From assembly GCA_023375675.1 (NCBI GenBank), contig JALQBC010000020.1, positions 248,001 to 312,000 on the forward strand: DNA of 64,000 nt, in the 5' to 3' direction. The position numbers and the translations under genes are program-made. Source of the stretch: Cytospora piceicola (Eukaryota; Ascomycota; Sordariomycetes; Diaporthales; Cytosporaceae). The number at the start of each line of letters is the position of its first letter. The stretch's first letter is position 1. A model generated the notes under the pieces. It ran no database searches. It was not told the origin of the DNA and was given only the letters and a program-made list of their open reading frames with translations. This document shows, piece by piece, positions 35,453 to 48,261 of the stretch.

Positions 35453-36064
35453 GAGTCGCAATGCATGCAGCGCAGCCCTACCAGACCCTATGGGAGACGA
35501 CGACGGTGGGCGACGATCGCGCTGATCGAATCAGATTGTGAGATGGTTGAAATGTGGAGAGGGTCGCGGTGCCTGAATCAAGTCGGCGAGGGTCAAGGTT
35601 GTTTTGAAGTGTCCTGGTCGAAGCTTGCTTTGGAACAAAAAACCAAGTAGGATTTCCTGATCTTTGGTTGGAAGAAGGAGGGGGGGGGGTGGTTTGGAAA
35701 TTGGACCCTCTCTCAGGCCCAAGACGCGCCTGAGAAGGGGAAACACGAGGTGTGGACCGCGGTGGTGTTGTGGGTCGCGATGAGACAGGACGCGAAGCGG
35801 AATGCAGGTCCGAAAATAATGCGGTGAAGCGATGTCTTGTGGAAAGAGATTGTCGGAACAAAAAAATGCGGATTTGTCGAGGGTGGCAGGGTGGGAAAAC
35901 CAGAGAGCGGGAAGAGAAAGAATGTGAGTGATTGATGGGTTTAAGCGTTAAGCGTTGAGAGTGGAAGGGAGGAGCAGGAATTTGGCGGGATGGGGTACTG
36001 TAGGTACCGCAGCACGCAGGGTGGGAAAGGTCCAAGGTCCAAGTGGATATCTCCCAAGGATAGG

Positions 36065-36136
36065 TTGACTGATTGACTGATTGACTGAATGGATGGTTGA
36101 GTGACAGAGTGATTGATTGATTGATTGATTGATTGA
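36065..36136. repeat. TTGACTGA and (GATT)n repeats
   Basis: Two short tandem arrays about 600 bases upstream of the WHI3-like start codon. Confidence 0.85.
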
Positions 36137-36143
36137 TGGTGCT

Positions 36144-36240
36144 GGGTTGTGGTGTCTGGGTTGTGGGTGTGGGTTGTGGGTTATGGGTGTGGGTGTGGGT
36201 GTGGCAGTTGTGGGTGTGCGTTAGTCGTGGATTGTGGGTA
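36144..36240. repeat. TGTGGG/GGGTGT repeat
   Basis: Strongly strand-asymmetric G/T array. The complementary strand is C/A-rich. Confidence 0.8.
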
Positions 36241-39116
36241 GGCGTGGGTATTGGGTGTGGAGGGAGCGGGTTCCGATGCTGCAGAGGTCGGGTCTGGGCC
36301 TGGGGGAGGAACCTTGAAAAAAGATGAGACCTGGGCCTAGCGGATTGGCGGGATTGGATGGATCTTTTATGGAGCTGTGCGAAAACAGGGGTTGTGCTAA
36401 GCTGCTATGCTGGCAACACTTGCAATACTGTCGACTCTGGCAACTGGCAGCTGGCTGCTGGCAACTGGAGACCTGGAAACCTTCGAAACTAGCAGACTGA
36501 CTGTATGTGTGTACCTAGGTAGGTAGGTATGTCGGTATGCATGCAGACTGGTAGATTGGAAGCTGGAACAGACCATGAGGGCGGGAATCTAAATGGGGGT
36601 GGATTTTCTGTCCTTTGCGCTCGAAGAGAGGGAGAGTCCATGGGCGATATATGTATGAACACTCGAGTTAGCACCGAGGAATTAATGTAGCAAGGTAGCT
36701 ACAGCACCACCTGGGGCATATAGACACTACCGCAATAAACTTTGAAGGGGGGGTCGGGTTGGATATGCACTAACATCCTTGGATACCAAGGTAGAGACTC
36801 GGTTCGGCACCTGAGCCCTGAGCCAGAGCTTCTCTCCAGCGTTAGCACCGCTACCTACCTCACTAAAAGGAACATCCGTATAGGTCAGCACTCACGCACT
36901 AGATACTAACACGCTACACTAAAACACTATACTAACACACTAAACTAAGTATCTACCATATTCAACCGGACCCTTTCACGATACCACACAGACAGACCGA
37001 TGAGTGGACAGCGCATTTTAGAAAGCGATTAGGTTGAGGGACCCTGCCTGCCTCCCTGGCAGCTAAGGATCAATGATCACGACTTCTTGGTAAGGAGGGG
37101 CACCGGGAAACTGTCTATGTGTCCTCGCTCGGCATTGTCGTGTTACACAATACTAACAATACCACATACTCGCTGCAAACGTTGGAGATATCAACGGGCA
37201 GCTATGATGGGTGCGCATCGCTTGGTTTTATCATCGATACCGCGGAAGTGATGACTGGTCTTGGTTCACCGAGGCGAGAACGACGATGCAGTGGTTGGAG
37301 GTTTTGAGATGCATTGCATGTCGCGCGCCGTTATGGTGTGTACCTTCCAATGTCACGTCTGCTGCTCTGCTTCTGGTGTGATAAAGAAGGAGAGAGGGAG
37401 CCTCGACTGGGAGGGGAAGGCGCAAGGAGATGGAAGTTAGTGGGGGGGAGGTGTGTGTGTGGTGCGCGGGTGGTACTATGTACTTTGTAGACAATGGGTG
37501 GGATACCAGTTAACCTCATGCATTGGCATGTGGGATGTGGGATGTGGGATGCACTTTCCTTGGGGGGAGGGGGAATTGTACCTACAAGAGTATACCATCC
37601 ATGGATAGTAGATGTCCAGGTCTCCAAGGTTGTTGTTTCTGCGCCTGATCATCTCTGATCTCTGCAACTCTCCGGTTTGCTGCGTCTGCATATGCTCTTG
37701 CTTTTGCTCTTGCTTCTGCTTCTTGTGCTTCTTTCTGTTTCTGATTCCTAGCGACACGGTTGACAGCCTTTGCCAATGCAGACCGAGCTAGCGCACCATT
37801 TTAGCGCACCTGCAGGTCATGTGGATCTACATCAGCCGGCTGGCCAATACAAGCTGCCCACTCAAAACCTGCATGAGCGATGGGTCCCGGGGTTCCAGTT
37901 CCAGACCATGGTTCCTGCTTATGTCAGCTATCACGCTTCAAAAGGTTCCACCATGTGTTCAAGTACCTCGGTACCTACTTGGGTGGGTACCTGGGTATGC
38001 AACACGGTTTCGCCTCGAGAGAACAACGATGCAGAATACCATAGCGCTGCATGCCTCCAAGACTTTACCGAGGGCCGGATGGTTTAGGACCGTGCATAGA
38101 TACCTACCTAGATATATATCTATATAGAAAATATTGGGCACATCAAAGCATCTAAAGGTTTCCCGAGGTTATCAGTGGCACGGTTCATCTAAGTCACAGA
38201 TGTGCTATGCTTGGTCTGATTGTATGTACTGTGTACCTCTCATCCATGCCACACCACCCAAAAGTACTGAAGTACCTAGGTATACTAATATAAGTGTGGT
38301 ACATACAGGTGTGGGTGCCGGTATCGAGAGCCGTCAATGCAACCGCGGCCGCTATCGGCCCAATCAGACCTCTTTCCAGATTTCTGAAGCAGGAGCAGGG
38401 CATCCCGGCCAAACTTTTTCCTTTTTCCAGTGCCGTGACACTTTACAGAGTACCTAATCTACCTTGGTCGGTTGCATCAAAACGGACCAGCAGAAGAGAC
38501 AGACGCCTGGAATTCGACATCTGGCTTGAACTCAGGAGGAACGAGGAACAAGGAACGAGGAATATCCTCCCCTGCCCTCCCCTCCCTCAAGCTCCCTTTA
38601 TACGGACTCGAGGGAGATGAGATGAATGGTCCTTGATCACCAAAACCCTGTCTGCATTGTGCTCATGAGGTCCTAGCCCAAGCCCTGGTTGGAGTCTTGT
38701 CTCAGATGAGCCTATGACGCTACTTCCTGTAATAGAGACCGACGAAACAGGGCGAATCGACCCATGCAGGCAGGAAGGCCGGCAGGCCGGCAAGCCATGC
38801 AGGTGGTGAGAAAGAAGTTTAGGCCTCGAGCACTTGCTGGGAATACCTTGCCACTTTTTCAGCCTTTCCGCTGACAGGAAAGGAACACACTCTCTGATAT
38901 CCCCCGTGCCAATCTGAGCGGGGCGGGGAGTCAGATCTCCAGCCTCGAGTTGATTCGCCCGTCAGTCCAGGTGTCTTTACCAGATTGGTTAGCAATGTTT
39001 GGGAAGGAGGGTTCGATCAGGGACCGGTGAGACACATGAGCGCGACTCCAAGTGGGAAAAGACCCGGAGCCTCGTTGGGAAGCACACCACACATGAAAGC
39101 CTTAGAAATCATGAAC

Positions 39117-39137
39117 TACCTAGGTACCTACCTAGGT
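39117..39137. repeat. ACCTAGGT cluster
   Basis: Two overlapping ACCTAGGT palindromes. Similar clusters follow at about 39208-39234, 39338-39358, 39518-39541 and 39606-39650. Confidence 0.8.
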
Positions 39138-39605
39138 CAGTCTGGATCTCTCTCTCACCGAGTTCTCAAGATCCTGTATGTACCTTCCAAGGTTTCTCTT
39201 ACCTGCCCAGGTACGTACCTAGGTAGGTACGTAGGGTAATCCCATAGGGATCCTGGAATGTCAGTTCTTTACAATCCCGCCCTCACCCATCCCTCATTCC
39301 TCAGTGTACCGTACCTACCTACATACATGCCTTGGTAGATACCTAGGTACCTAGGTATGGCTGTCGCATCCATAATCAATCGGTAAGCGACTTCTCCAAG
39401 ATGGCTTATAAGTGTAAGTGGATCCCCACGATCCCACATCGGTGTCTTGTCTTCCAGCAAAGGCGCATATCATCTTGATACCAGGGTACTTTAACTTCGT
39501 GGGACTCTAATATGTATGTACCTACCTAGGTACCCAGGTAGGCAGCCTTGCGACATGCTTACTCAGCTGCCGAGGAACACACAAAGCACAACATATTTCA
39601 GTACC

Positions 39606-39650
39606 GACCTACCTAGGCACCTGAGTACCTAGGTAGGTACTTAGGTAGGC
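39606..39650. repeat. ACCTAGGT cluster
   Basis: The longest run of degenerate ACCTAGGT/AGGTACTT units in this part of the window. Confidence 0.8.
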
Positions 39651-39799
39651 AGTATGTGATGGAATCGCCTTTTCGAACCAGTCGCGATAACGCACAACTT
39701 GGTACCACGCTTCAGGCCGTGAATGGGCAGGAAGGAGCATTCCGTCCAGGGTTAAGCCTAGCGCCGAGCTTGTCATCAAGCAATGAACCGTGCACACCT

Positions 39800-39914
39800 C
39801 CCGTGTGTCCCGTGTCCCGTGTCCCGTGTCCCGCTTGGCACTGCCCTGCCAGTCCTGCCCTGCCAGTCCTGCCAGTCCTGCCCTGCCAGTCCTGCCAGTC
39901 CTGCCAGTCCTGCC
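39800..39914. repeat. Minisatellite: GTGTCCC then CCTGCCAGT units
   Basis: Four GTGTCCC units (39800-39833) run into about eight CCTGCCAGT or CCTGCC units (39839-39914). The minus-strand frames over it are only the repeat (GLAGLAGQDWQ). Confidence 0.85.
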
Positions 39915-40242
39915 TGCCCCACATTGCCTCGGCTGAGTGTTCCCGGTACGAAAACCGAAAGCACCTTTGCGCTGCGCTACTACTGGCTACCTAGTTAGGT
40001 ACCAGGGCGGCCTACGGAGTACCTGGTAGACTGATTAGTGCCCTGTACCTGAGCGAGCTGCTCCGAGCTCGACCATGGCCCCGTATTCACTCAGTATACC
40101 TTGCTCTGCCCTCGATTCCCATCTGCTCAACCCGCGCTCCCACGCCAGCACCTTGACCAACCCTCGACGACCCCTCGACGACCCCCGCCCTGCCCTACCT
40201 AATGCACCCTCGAAGGACATATGTCCATGGCTGCTTAGCTTA

Positions 40243-40307
40243 GCTGCTGTGCTGCTATGCTGCTGTGCTGCTATGCTGCTGTGCTGCTATGCTGCTGTGC
40301 TGCTATG
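40243..40307. repeat. TGCTGTGCTGCTATGC minisatellite
   Basis: About four 16-base units. Frames across it read as Leu/Cys/Ala runs (LLCCYAAVLLCC) that mimic a membrane helix. Confidence 0.85.
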
Positions 40308-43300
40308 TCCGGGGTAGGTGTCAACCTGGTCTGCTGGCTGAGATACGGTACTCAGTCCACGGTCACGGTGGAGCTTGTTCGCCTGGGGCTGATCTGCCAT
40401 ACGCCGCTGTACAGACTACCTATAGTCATATTGGACCGAATCAACAGCAGCCTCTCGACAACCTCAAAAGTCTGTCTCTTTACCGTGGACCTGACGGTGA
40501 CAGGATGGTGAGGCATGTCGTATCCTCGAGATCTGGCAGGTCCACAAGTGGCTTGCGCCCACCGTGGTTGAGCTGACGATCAGATCCCCCTTTCGGCACA
40601 TGCTCACGACAAATCTACCTGGGTAGATCGTGCAGCCTTGGATCGCGCCCTCCTACAATGTACATTGTATTCCGGGTCGCTCGGCAGCCTGTCTCATCTT
40701 GCTGGCTGACCATGTAACCATTTACCCGCCGTTGCAACACAGAGACGGATACCTTGTGCAAAATCCGACCTGTCGTCTCTCCCTGTCGCCATGGCTCGGG
40801 TATCCACACAGAGAAATAGAAAAGTGACAAGTCAGAGGATCTGTACAAGTCGCCTTCTTCGATGAGACATCCAAAGCCACGGCAGGGGCTCCAAGCGCGG
40901 GAGCCCAACGGTGAGCCGCAGTGGCAGGCGGGATAGCCGACATTATACATCAAGCGTGTCCCCTCTGAGGACGACCTCGCCTTGTTTGCTGGTCTCCCTT
41001 CCCGTCCCCGGAAAGCTGGACGTCGAAAACAACCTTGGAAGAGGCAAGAGAACTGCACACTACCGAGTGCTGACCAATCGAGTGTACGCAGTACCTACGG
41101 CTCAGTACAGCTTCGGGGAATTTCCTACCTTGTCCCGCCGGAAGGCCCAGCTGGCCCGCCGGGCAATCACTCGAGATTTCGCGTCTAGCCAGATGCCTGC
41201 TAATATCAGCCCGGGGTGTGATGACGAGCTCCCTCACCTCGCTCCCTTCACCTCCCCGGGGCCAGCTTTGCACGGGAACTTCCTCTGCTCAGGGGGCGCC
41301 TCCAAGCCCCCCAGCCACAAGCCGACGCCGATAAGCTTCAGCGTTACTCTGTACGGCCTGTTTCCCGCGGGGACCGGCTCATTTGGTTGCCGGGTACAAC
41401 AGTCTTTGCCCTCTGCTGCAGCACGCTACTGCACCTTGCCTGCGCATAAGCAGGGCACTCAGCCTGTTGCAGATCGTGGAGGCCGCTGAAACAGTCCTGC
41501 GATGCGCCGGGACTGCAACGGCTTGCGGTGACGGGCTTTGTACACGTTTCGACAGTGCAATATAACCGTCACTGTACCTTGCACCTCCTGTGTCCCAGGT
41601 CAGCATTGCCTCTCTTGCTGGAAGTCTGATCTGGCTATGAAGACAGGCCACGTGGATTACGACTACCCAGGAGGACAGTGTATCACAGTGGGTCGGAGTT
41701 AGAGACTCCTTCTCCTAAGCCCATTCACTTTCTCTGCGTTTCTGCCTGATGCTCCTGCTCCCACGTATTAGGTCGAAGTCTGATATCATAGCCTATCTTC
41801 ATTTTGCCGATGCGAACCAGAAACGAACATCAGCCCCCCACCGTCAGTACCTACACCCACTATAACGGCCCGGGCACACGATTAGCCTGCATCCGTTCTG
41901 GTCCCCTTGGGGCCCCAACATTGTCAGATGTGCTTTGACGGGCCAGATCGGGCGGTATTACAAAGGAACCCCACAGTACACGGTGGTCACGGACGTTGCG
42001 CTGTTCCGCAGCGTCTCCTCGTGTGCGCGCATGGGAGCGATGGGATGGTAAGCACAATGTCGTTAGACTCTGTGGAGCTTGCAAGTGTGACTCATGGCTT
42101 TGTTTTCTGGGTTATTCCCAGATGGCGCTCCAATCGTTGTTCGAGCACGAGCTGTGGGCTTGAGGAACGTAACTCCTTGCTGTTCAACCAGTGTTGGCAG
42201 ACCCCTTGGTACGCGCCACTATATGTTTTTTGAGACGGCCGAAGGATCACCCTACATGATGGTATCGACTGGTTGGGTTGATCAGGTCAGAATGCTGGAT
42301 AGGAGATATTCGGTCAAATACATGACCATTTTGGTAGAGTATGCCGTGTTAGAAGACGAGTAGGCCGGATGGTCGATTTGAATACACAAGCATTTCGCAA
42401 TACTGAAACGAGTTCTCATCTTCTCCCCAGCGTTTCTCCGTTCTACGTGAGAACTCCAATCTGCTTGCCCGGATACCGTGTGTGCCACCATGCTTCGTGC
42501 TCCTTCTCCTGCCGGCAGATGTCTATGGTGTCACTCAAGGTCTGCCTAGGCCCCTCGCCGAGCGGTGGCAAAGTTTCCCAGCTCCTTATAGATAAATCGC
42601 CCCGTCCCTACCGACCTGGGACGAGACTTCTGATGTGGTTGATATCCAGCTCGCGTAGCACTTGACGGGAACATCGCCAAGATCATCGCCATACCCGAAT
42701 CGAGACACGCAGTCAGATATGCACTCGAAATTTTTCAGCGATTGTCTCATAGCCCGAACTTGGCTCTCACGGATACAACACTTCTCCCAGCCCCGTTCGC
42801 AATATCACACTGGAGATGCTTGCCTCTCTTGGAAACCGGACGAAGAGGGGAGTAGAAGCGGATCACGAGGGAGGGTCGTACTCGTCAAGATGGGCAAACA
42901 TGCACACCGCCACCCGAAGCATGATGATTTTGGGGTTTCTTCTCTTACAGAAACGGACGTGTCTGTTTGCAAGAAAGAAAGAAAAAAGAAGGAAAGGCCT
43001 GACGATGTGGAGCTGCAGGGGGCACCTCGAAGCCTCGATAAACCTCTCCTTTCTGCAATTCGCTTGCCCACGCCTTGAGCAGCGATATCCTCCTAGTGGT
43101 GCGGAACTTCACCCTCTGCGCCGCTTGAGAAGCTGAGGGAGTATTGTTTGTTGATATATCTCCCAGGAGGCTACAAGGGATTATATTGCTCTTCAGGAAG
43201 TCTGGATTCAACTTTCTAGACTAGCAGTACGATGAAATATTCTGGCAATTCAACCAACAGCAGACCTCCCCCCAACAACTAGACAACCAGGGCCAGCAAA

Positions 43301-43384
43301 TCACCCTACGAGGACCGCAAAGCCAAGACGACCTCCTGGAAGCCCTCGTCAACCAGAGCCAGCGCGGCAAAGATACCCGACCCC

Positions 43385-45196
43385 ATGGCCCAGCAACCGC
43401 AACCAGGGGCCCTGATTTTCCACCCCCGCGCCCACCACCACCACCACGACACCGAGCCCGACACATCGTCGTCGTCGTCGTCGTCGTCCTCCACCTCCGG
43501 CGACGACACCCCAACCTACCACTTCCACCACCACCCCGGCCGACGACGACGACGACGGCAGCAAGGGCCTCGGCACTGGCGCTGGCCGTGGCCGCCAGCC
43601 GCGTTCGCACACCCCGGGCTGGTCGGGGGGTTCACCACCACCGCCGCCGCCGCCGCCGCCGCTGCCGCCGCGGCCCCGCAGGCGACGCAGCCGCAGCCGC
43701 AGCCGCGACAGTACGGCTACCGCCGGTTCCACTACCAGGGGGGCGAGGGCGAGCACCGCCGCCGCTCCGGGGGGGCTCACCGCCGTCATCATCATCACCA
43801 CCGCCACAGCCACAACCTCCATGCCCACCGCTGCCGGCGGGGGCGGGGGCGTTCGCCGCGGCCGTGCGTCTTGACGAGGTGCTCCCGGTGGCTGTTCGGG
43901 GACCCGGCCGGGCGGGACTGCTGCGGTGGGCGGTGTGGTGGTGGCGGTGATGGTGGTGATTGTTGCAGCAGCGGGACGGTAAGCCCGACGAGGCACTGTG
44001 AGGATGAGTATTGGGGACATGGCGTACGTGCCCTCCCTCCCCCTCTCCCTTCCCCTCATTGACTGCTCTTCCTCGACCCTACTACGGGGGCAGGCAGGCT
44101 GGTCGTGATACCCCTGCTTGCTAACCAAGAAAGTCTCGACCAGCCCGGCAGCAGCAGCAACACCACCACCACCACCAACAGCAACAACTGGGCCTACGGC
44201 CCCGACGGCTGGCGCGACCCCCCTTGGCGATACGGCGGCCCGGGCGGGGGAGGAGGCGCAGGACTCCCCGGCCATCTCGGGCCGGGCGGGACCATCTCGG
44301 AGATCGAGGAGGGCCGGACCGCGCCCGCGCCCGCACCCGCCATCACGCCCGCCGCCGCCGCCACGGCCGGCGGCCACGGCGTGCAGCACCACCACTACCA
44401 CCTCGGCGACGGGCGCGGGCGCGGCGGGCACAGGCACGGGCGGCATCCCGGCCGGTACGGGGCAGAGGATGCGGCGGCGGCGGCGGCAGTGGCGGCGGCT
44501 GCCTACGAGGGGGGCGCCAGGGAGCGCGAGCGGCGGGACGGGTTCCTGGGGCTGGTGGACCGGGAGAGGGACCGGGAGATGGACCGGCACGTCATCAACC
44601 AGGACGCGCTGAACGCGAGGGAGGCGCGCACGCTGGCGCTGCTGGACCGGGAGAGGGACCGGGACCGCGGGGGCGTGGACGTGGTGGGCCTGCTGGGCCG
44701 GGAGCTGGACAGGCGGAGGGGGGTGAGGCCTGGGGGGGACGCTGGTGGTAGGGATGATGGTGGTGACGGTGGTGATACGGGGGGCGGGGATGAGAGGCTG
44801 GCGGGGGGGCTGAGGAGCGAGATTGAAGCTTTGAGGAAGGATTTGAGTAGATTGACAACTGGTGGAGGGGGAAAGGCATCTAAGAAGGCGAAGGGCAGGA
44901 GGGAGAAGTCAGGTGCGGATACTGGTAGAGATAGAGGCCGCCGCGCGGCATCTCGATCACCACGGCGACAGACAACGGCTGCGGTTGGTAACAGCAACAT
45001 CACCTTTGGCGGCCGGACCGATACTGATGATCAAGATAGTGAAGATGACGAAGAAGACCAGGACGAAGAAAGCGACGATGGCCATGGTAGCGACGTGACT
45101 CTCCCTCGAGACTGGGCAAGGGCCAGTGGTCAAGACGTGAGGGCGAGGGGTCGCTCTTTGAGGAGACCAGGATCACCATCTGAATCTCCGGACTGA
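43385..45196 (+). CDS. Low-complexity His/Ala/Gly/Arg-rich protein, structure uncertain
   Basis: Proposed exons 43385-43978 and 44144-45196 give 548 aa. The 165-bp intron has donor GTAAGC, branch GCTAAC (44119-44124) and acceptor GACCAG. The first exon is His, Ser and Ala homopolymers. The second has Gly-rich and His/Arg-rich parts, then a more ordered stretch (DREMDRHVINQDALNAREAR), a short coiled coil (LRSEIEALRKDLSRL), a basic KKAKGRREK patch, an acidic run and a Ser-rich end. I do not recognise a family. The 3' exon is more secure than the 5' one. An alternative intron (43979-44097) would join a Val/Ala-rich helix from another frame, and a protein-like frame starts upstream at 43228. It ends 98 bp from the EMC1 stop, tail to tail. 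Confidence 0.45.
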
Positions 45197-45294
45197 CTTA
45201 CGGGAGTAATGAAAATGGGTCTCGTAGTATTAGTTCGCAGTACAATACATTCTCAAAAGTGTGATGTTCTAAATGGCTCCTCTCTAATTTACAT

Positions 45295-48261
45295 TTACTG
45301 CGTCGGCTTCCAGCGCATGTTGATCTGCTTCTTCCGGATCTATCGAGCAGAGTTAGCATTTCCGTCGCCGGAGTCATAGTAGCACGGGGGAGAACTTACA
45401 ATCGGGCCCAATACCATAACACCAGCCGTCAACGCCACGACCGTCCCAACCAGGGAGATCTTATCGAAGCCCTTGCCCAGGATGTCAAACATGAAGCTCG
45501 GCGCGACCCTCGTCCCAAACACGTCGATGCCATATGCAAAGACGAGGCTCGTGCTCTCCACCACCGCCGGCGCCGTGATGATCTTCTGTACACCGAGAAC
45601 GTCTCGCTCGTGCGTAATAATAAACTTTGGATCAATCTCGATGGCCGGGTGGTACTTCATGAGCCCCTCCTCCATCTCGAGGGCGTTCGGGTCACGCCCC
45701 ACGACCCTGCGAGGTTCGAGAACATGGCGAGGGATGCCGTAGATGCCGTGAGTATCAGGAAGATAAGACAGCAGTTGGCGGACGGTGATACCCTGCCTGG
45801 TCTCGGTAACAGCCAGAGCGGAAATAGAGGCCGCAACAATGTAAGCCTGAGAGACAACAGATGGCAGTGCGGGTTCCGCGGGCAGCTCAGAGGGCTCCAG
45901 GGACGAGAAGTTGGCAGCCTCCCCAAGAGGGCCTCGATCGTTCGCCAGTTCGGACTCGTATAGGTCAGAGACAACTAGCTGGTAGCCCTTCAGGAACTGG
46001 TTGGGGTTGTCCCTGAGCGCATATTGGCCGTAAAAGGTGCAGACGAACCAGTTCTCGGACATGGCGCATTCGACAGATTTGCCTGTATCAACGCCTTCAT
46101 AGGTGGCGGTCGATAGGATATCACCAGACACGGTATCCAACAGATAGGTGGTAAGAGTTGAAGCAACATCATCCACTGCAGCAACAACCATCGTGTTGGG
46201 GTTCAAGTACTTGTACTTGACGCGACGGTCTCCGAGGACGCGACCGATCGAGGCTACAGGGTCATGATGCGATCGGGTAGCAGTGTCGACAATGCGCTGT
46301 GAGGTTGGCGGCAAGAAGACCCAAGCAGCCTCCTCGTGAGTCTCGGCGCCATCGACAACGAACCTCAATCCTTTGAGTTCGCCTCGTGTGCCCCTGATGA
46401 CAACCGTCTGCTTTGGTGCCCAAGTGGCTGGTAGCTCACCCACCTTCCCGTCGACACCCACAGAAAGCAGGAACTCTCCGGATGGGGTGTCCACCAAGGC
46501 AGTGGTCTGAACAGGAGGCCACGATCCTGGTGGCATCGCTTCGATGATCTTACCACTGGCTGTCTCGAAAATGACATGTTCACCTCCGGCGCCACGAATG
46601 GCGACAATGCCATTCGCCTCATCAACATCCATGCCCTTGACATCCCAAGCCTCTCCGTCCGCAATGGTAAAGGCTTGTTGATTCCAAATGATCTTTCCAT
46701 GGTCTCCAGCGTTCAGGCCGTAGAGCCTGCCGCGACGAGTGGCAAGGATGATAAGCTTGTTGAATCCGAAGCTGTCTCGGACGAGACCGCCCTTCTTCGC
46801 GACATCAGTTCCAAGTATGCTATCCACAAAGCGCTGGGGAACGGAAGCCAAATAATCCGGAAGGTATTGCATATCATCAAAGTGTCTTGTCAAGCGATGA
46901 ATGTAAGCGGACAGGGGGTTGTCATGCGCCTCTGCGTCGAGGGACTTAACCAAGTCCTCCGACTCGGGTATCTCGGCCCAAGTGGCAGCCACTGCTGCAC
47001 TCATGCCTTCGGGGCGAGACCAAGCCATGTCGCCGTTCCGCAGCAACACCCAATCGTCGGCGTCCGTGACAATGGCGCATCGAACAGCGTACTCATCGCT
47101 GGACTTCTTGATGACCTCGGCCACGGCATGAACTGCCCCTGCCGTATAGTTGCCAGTCTTGGGAGCCCAGCGGGCCAGGACCCCATGGGAAGTAGACGAG
47201 AGCAGGGTCATCTCCTTCTCGGTGGTCCGGGTGAAGTACACGTTTGCGCCATCTGAGCTGGTCGAGATAGCACCCGGGCCGGCAAGATGAGGCAGATCAT
47301 ATACCTTCTTGACGGCATTGCTCTTCAGATCAATATGGTAGATCTCGGCTTTGGTGCCCACCTTGGTCTTGCTATGGACAAGGAAGTGCGCCTGCGACTG
47401 CGACAGGAAAGGGGCATGGATCTCGACAGCAGTGGTATCTGCGGTAAGAGGGAACTCCTGGACATTCCTGGTTCCCAGCACGTTGACTCTCAGCTTCGTG
47501 AGTGACTCATCCGTCCAGGCGATGATGGGCGCGACAGAGTTGGAGCCGACGAACATGACATCCTTCTCGTTGACGTTGCCCTTGGTGCCGATGGTGATTT
47601 CCTCGAGCTTCTTGCCAGCAAGTGTGTCCAAAACAGTCACTTTCAGATTGTGAGAGAGCAGGCTGCCATGCAGGCTGATGACGAAGACCTTCTCGACGTT
47701 GGTGCTGACCTGCAGAGGCAGGTCCTTGCTCGTCTCCTTGAACTCCCACACCACGCTTCCATCAACATTGTTCAGTCGCCTCAGGGTCGTAGAACCGCCT
47801 TCGTTATACAGTGCCAGGACATCCTTTCGGCCGTTCTCGGTTACCTCCATGACCTCGAGGTCCTTGACCTCGCCGTCGAAGTTGGCCCACCAGACGTTCC
47901 TTCCGCTAACAGCCTCCCACGCATGTACGGAGCTGCCATAGGCGCTGGCTACCCAGTTCTCGCCCTCGCCGGCCCGTAGGTAACCACCGCCGTTGGTTAT
48001 GTTGCCATTGATAAGCTGTCGCCATACTATTGCGCCGCTGGTGGGGTGTAGGGCGCCCAGAACCCCGACGTCGCTAAGGGTGTAGAGCAAGCTGGCCTTG
48101 TCCTCTGGTCGCGGTCGGTGGAAGAAGGTGGTTTCGCGTTGTGGGAGGCCGACCAGGTCGTAATGGAAGTCTATGTCGCCGACCTCATCTTGGAAGACGG
48201 CTCGGACGGCGGCGGGGAGGGCGAGAAGGCCGACAAGGGAGGAAAGGGAGGGGAGGATCAT
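45295..48261 (-). CDS. EMC1: ER membrane protein complex subunit 1
   Basis: Emc1 is the largest subunit of the EMC insertase, which places transmembrane segments of tail-anchored and multipass proteins into the ER membrane. Two exons, 48261-45400 and 45339-45295, give 968 aa. The 60-bp intron has donor GTAAGT and acceptor GATAG. It replaces a read-through tail with IRKKQINMRWKPTQ and a stop, a conserved-looking basic cytosolic end. A signal peptide covers about 1-21 (MILPSLSSLVGLLALPAAVR). Then come PQQ-like propeller repeats (LGALHPTSGAIVWRQL, RLNNVDGSVVWEF, LYGLNAGDHGKIIWNQQ), the DUF1620 region (ITVRQLLSYLPDTHGIYGIP) and a final membrane helix (ISLVGTVVALTAGVMVLGPI). Length is typical. The start is the first ATG before the signal sequence. 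Confidence 0.96.

Larger units (their letters stand above)
35453..43384. other. 8-kb region without a confident gene
   Basis: Contains WHI3 upstream sequence with GATT/TTGACTGA repeats (36065-36136) and TGTGGG repeats (36144-36240), many ACCTAGGT clusters between 36,500 and 39,660, and minisatellites at 39800-39914 and 40243-40307. Several unassigned open frames lie between 40.9 and 43.2 kb. The most protein-like are around 41,880-42,363 and 43,228-43,390, reported as findings. None shows a domain I recognise. Confidence 0.5.

Noticed and set aside
40257..40511. Apparent Leu/Cys membrane helix protein
   Set aside because: The helix is encoded entirely by the TGCTGTGCTGCTATGC minisatellite.
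40911..41489. 192-codon plus-strand frame
   Set aside because: It begins at a GTG, shows no motif, and overlaps other equally long frames on both strands.
43349..44590. 413-codon minus-strand frame
   Set aside because: Val/Pro/Arg/Gly runs arise from reading His/Ala/Gly codon repeats backwards. No domain is seen, and the plus strand has better splice signals.
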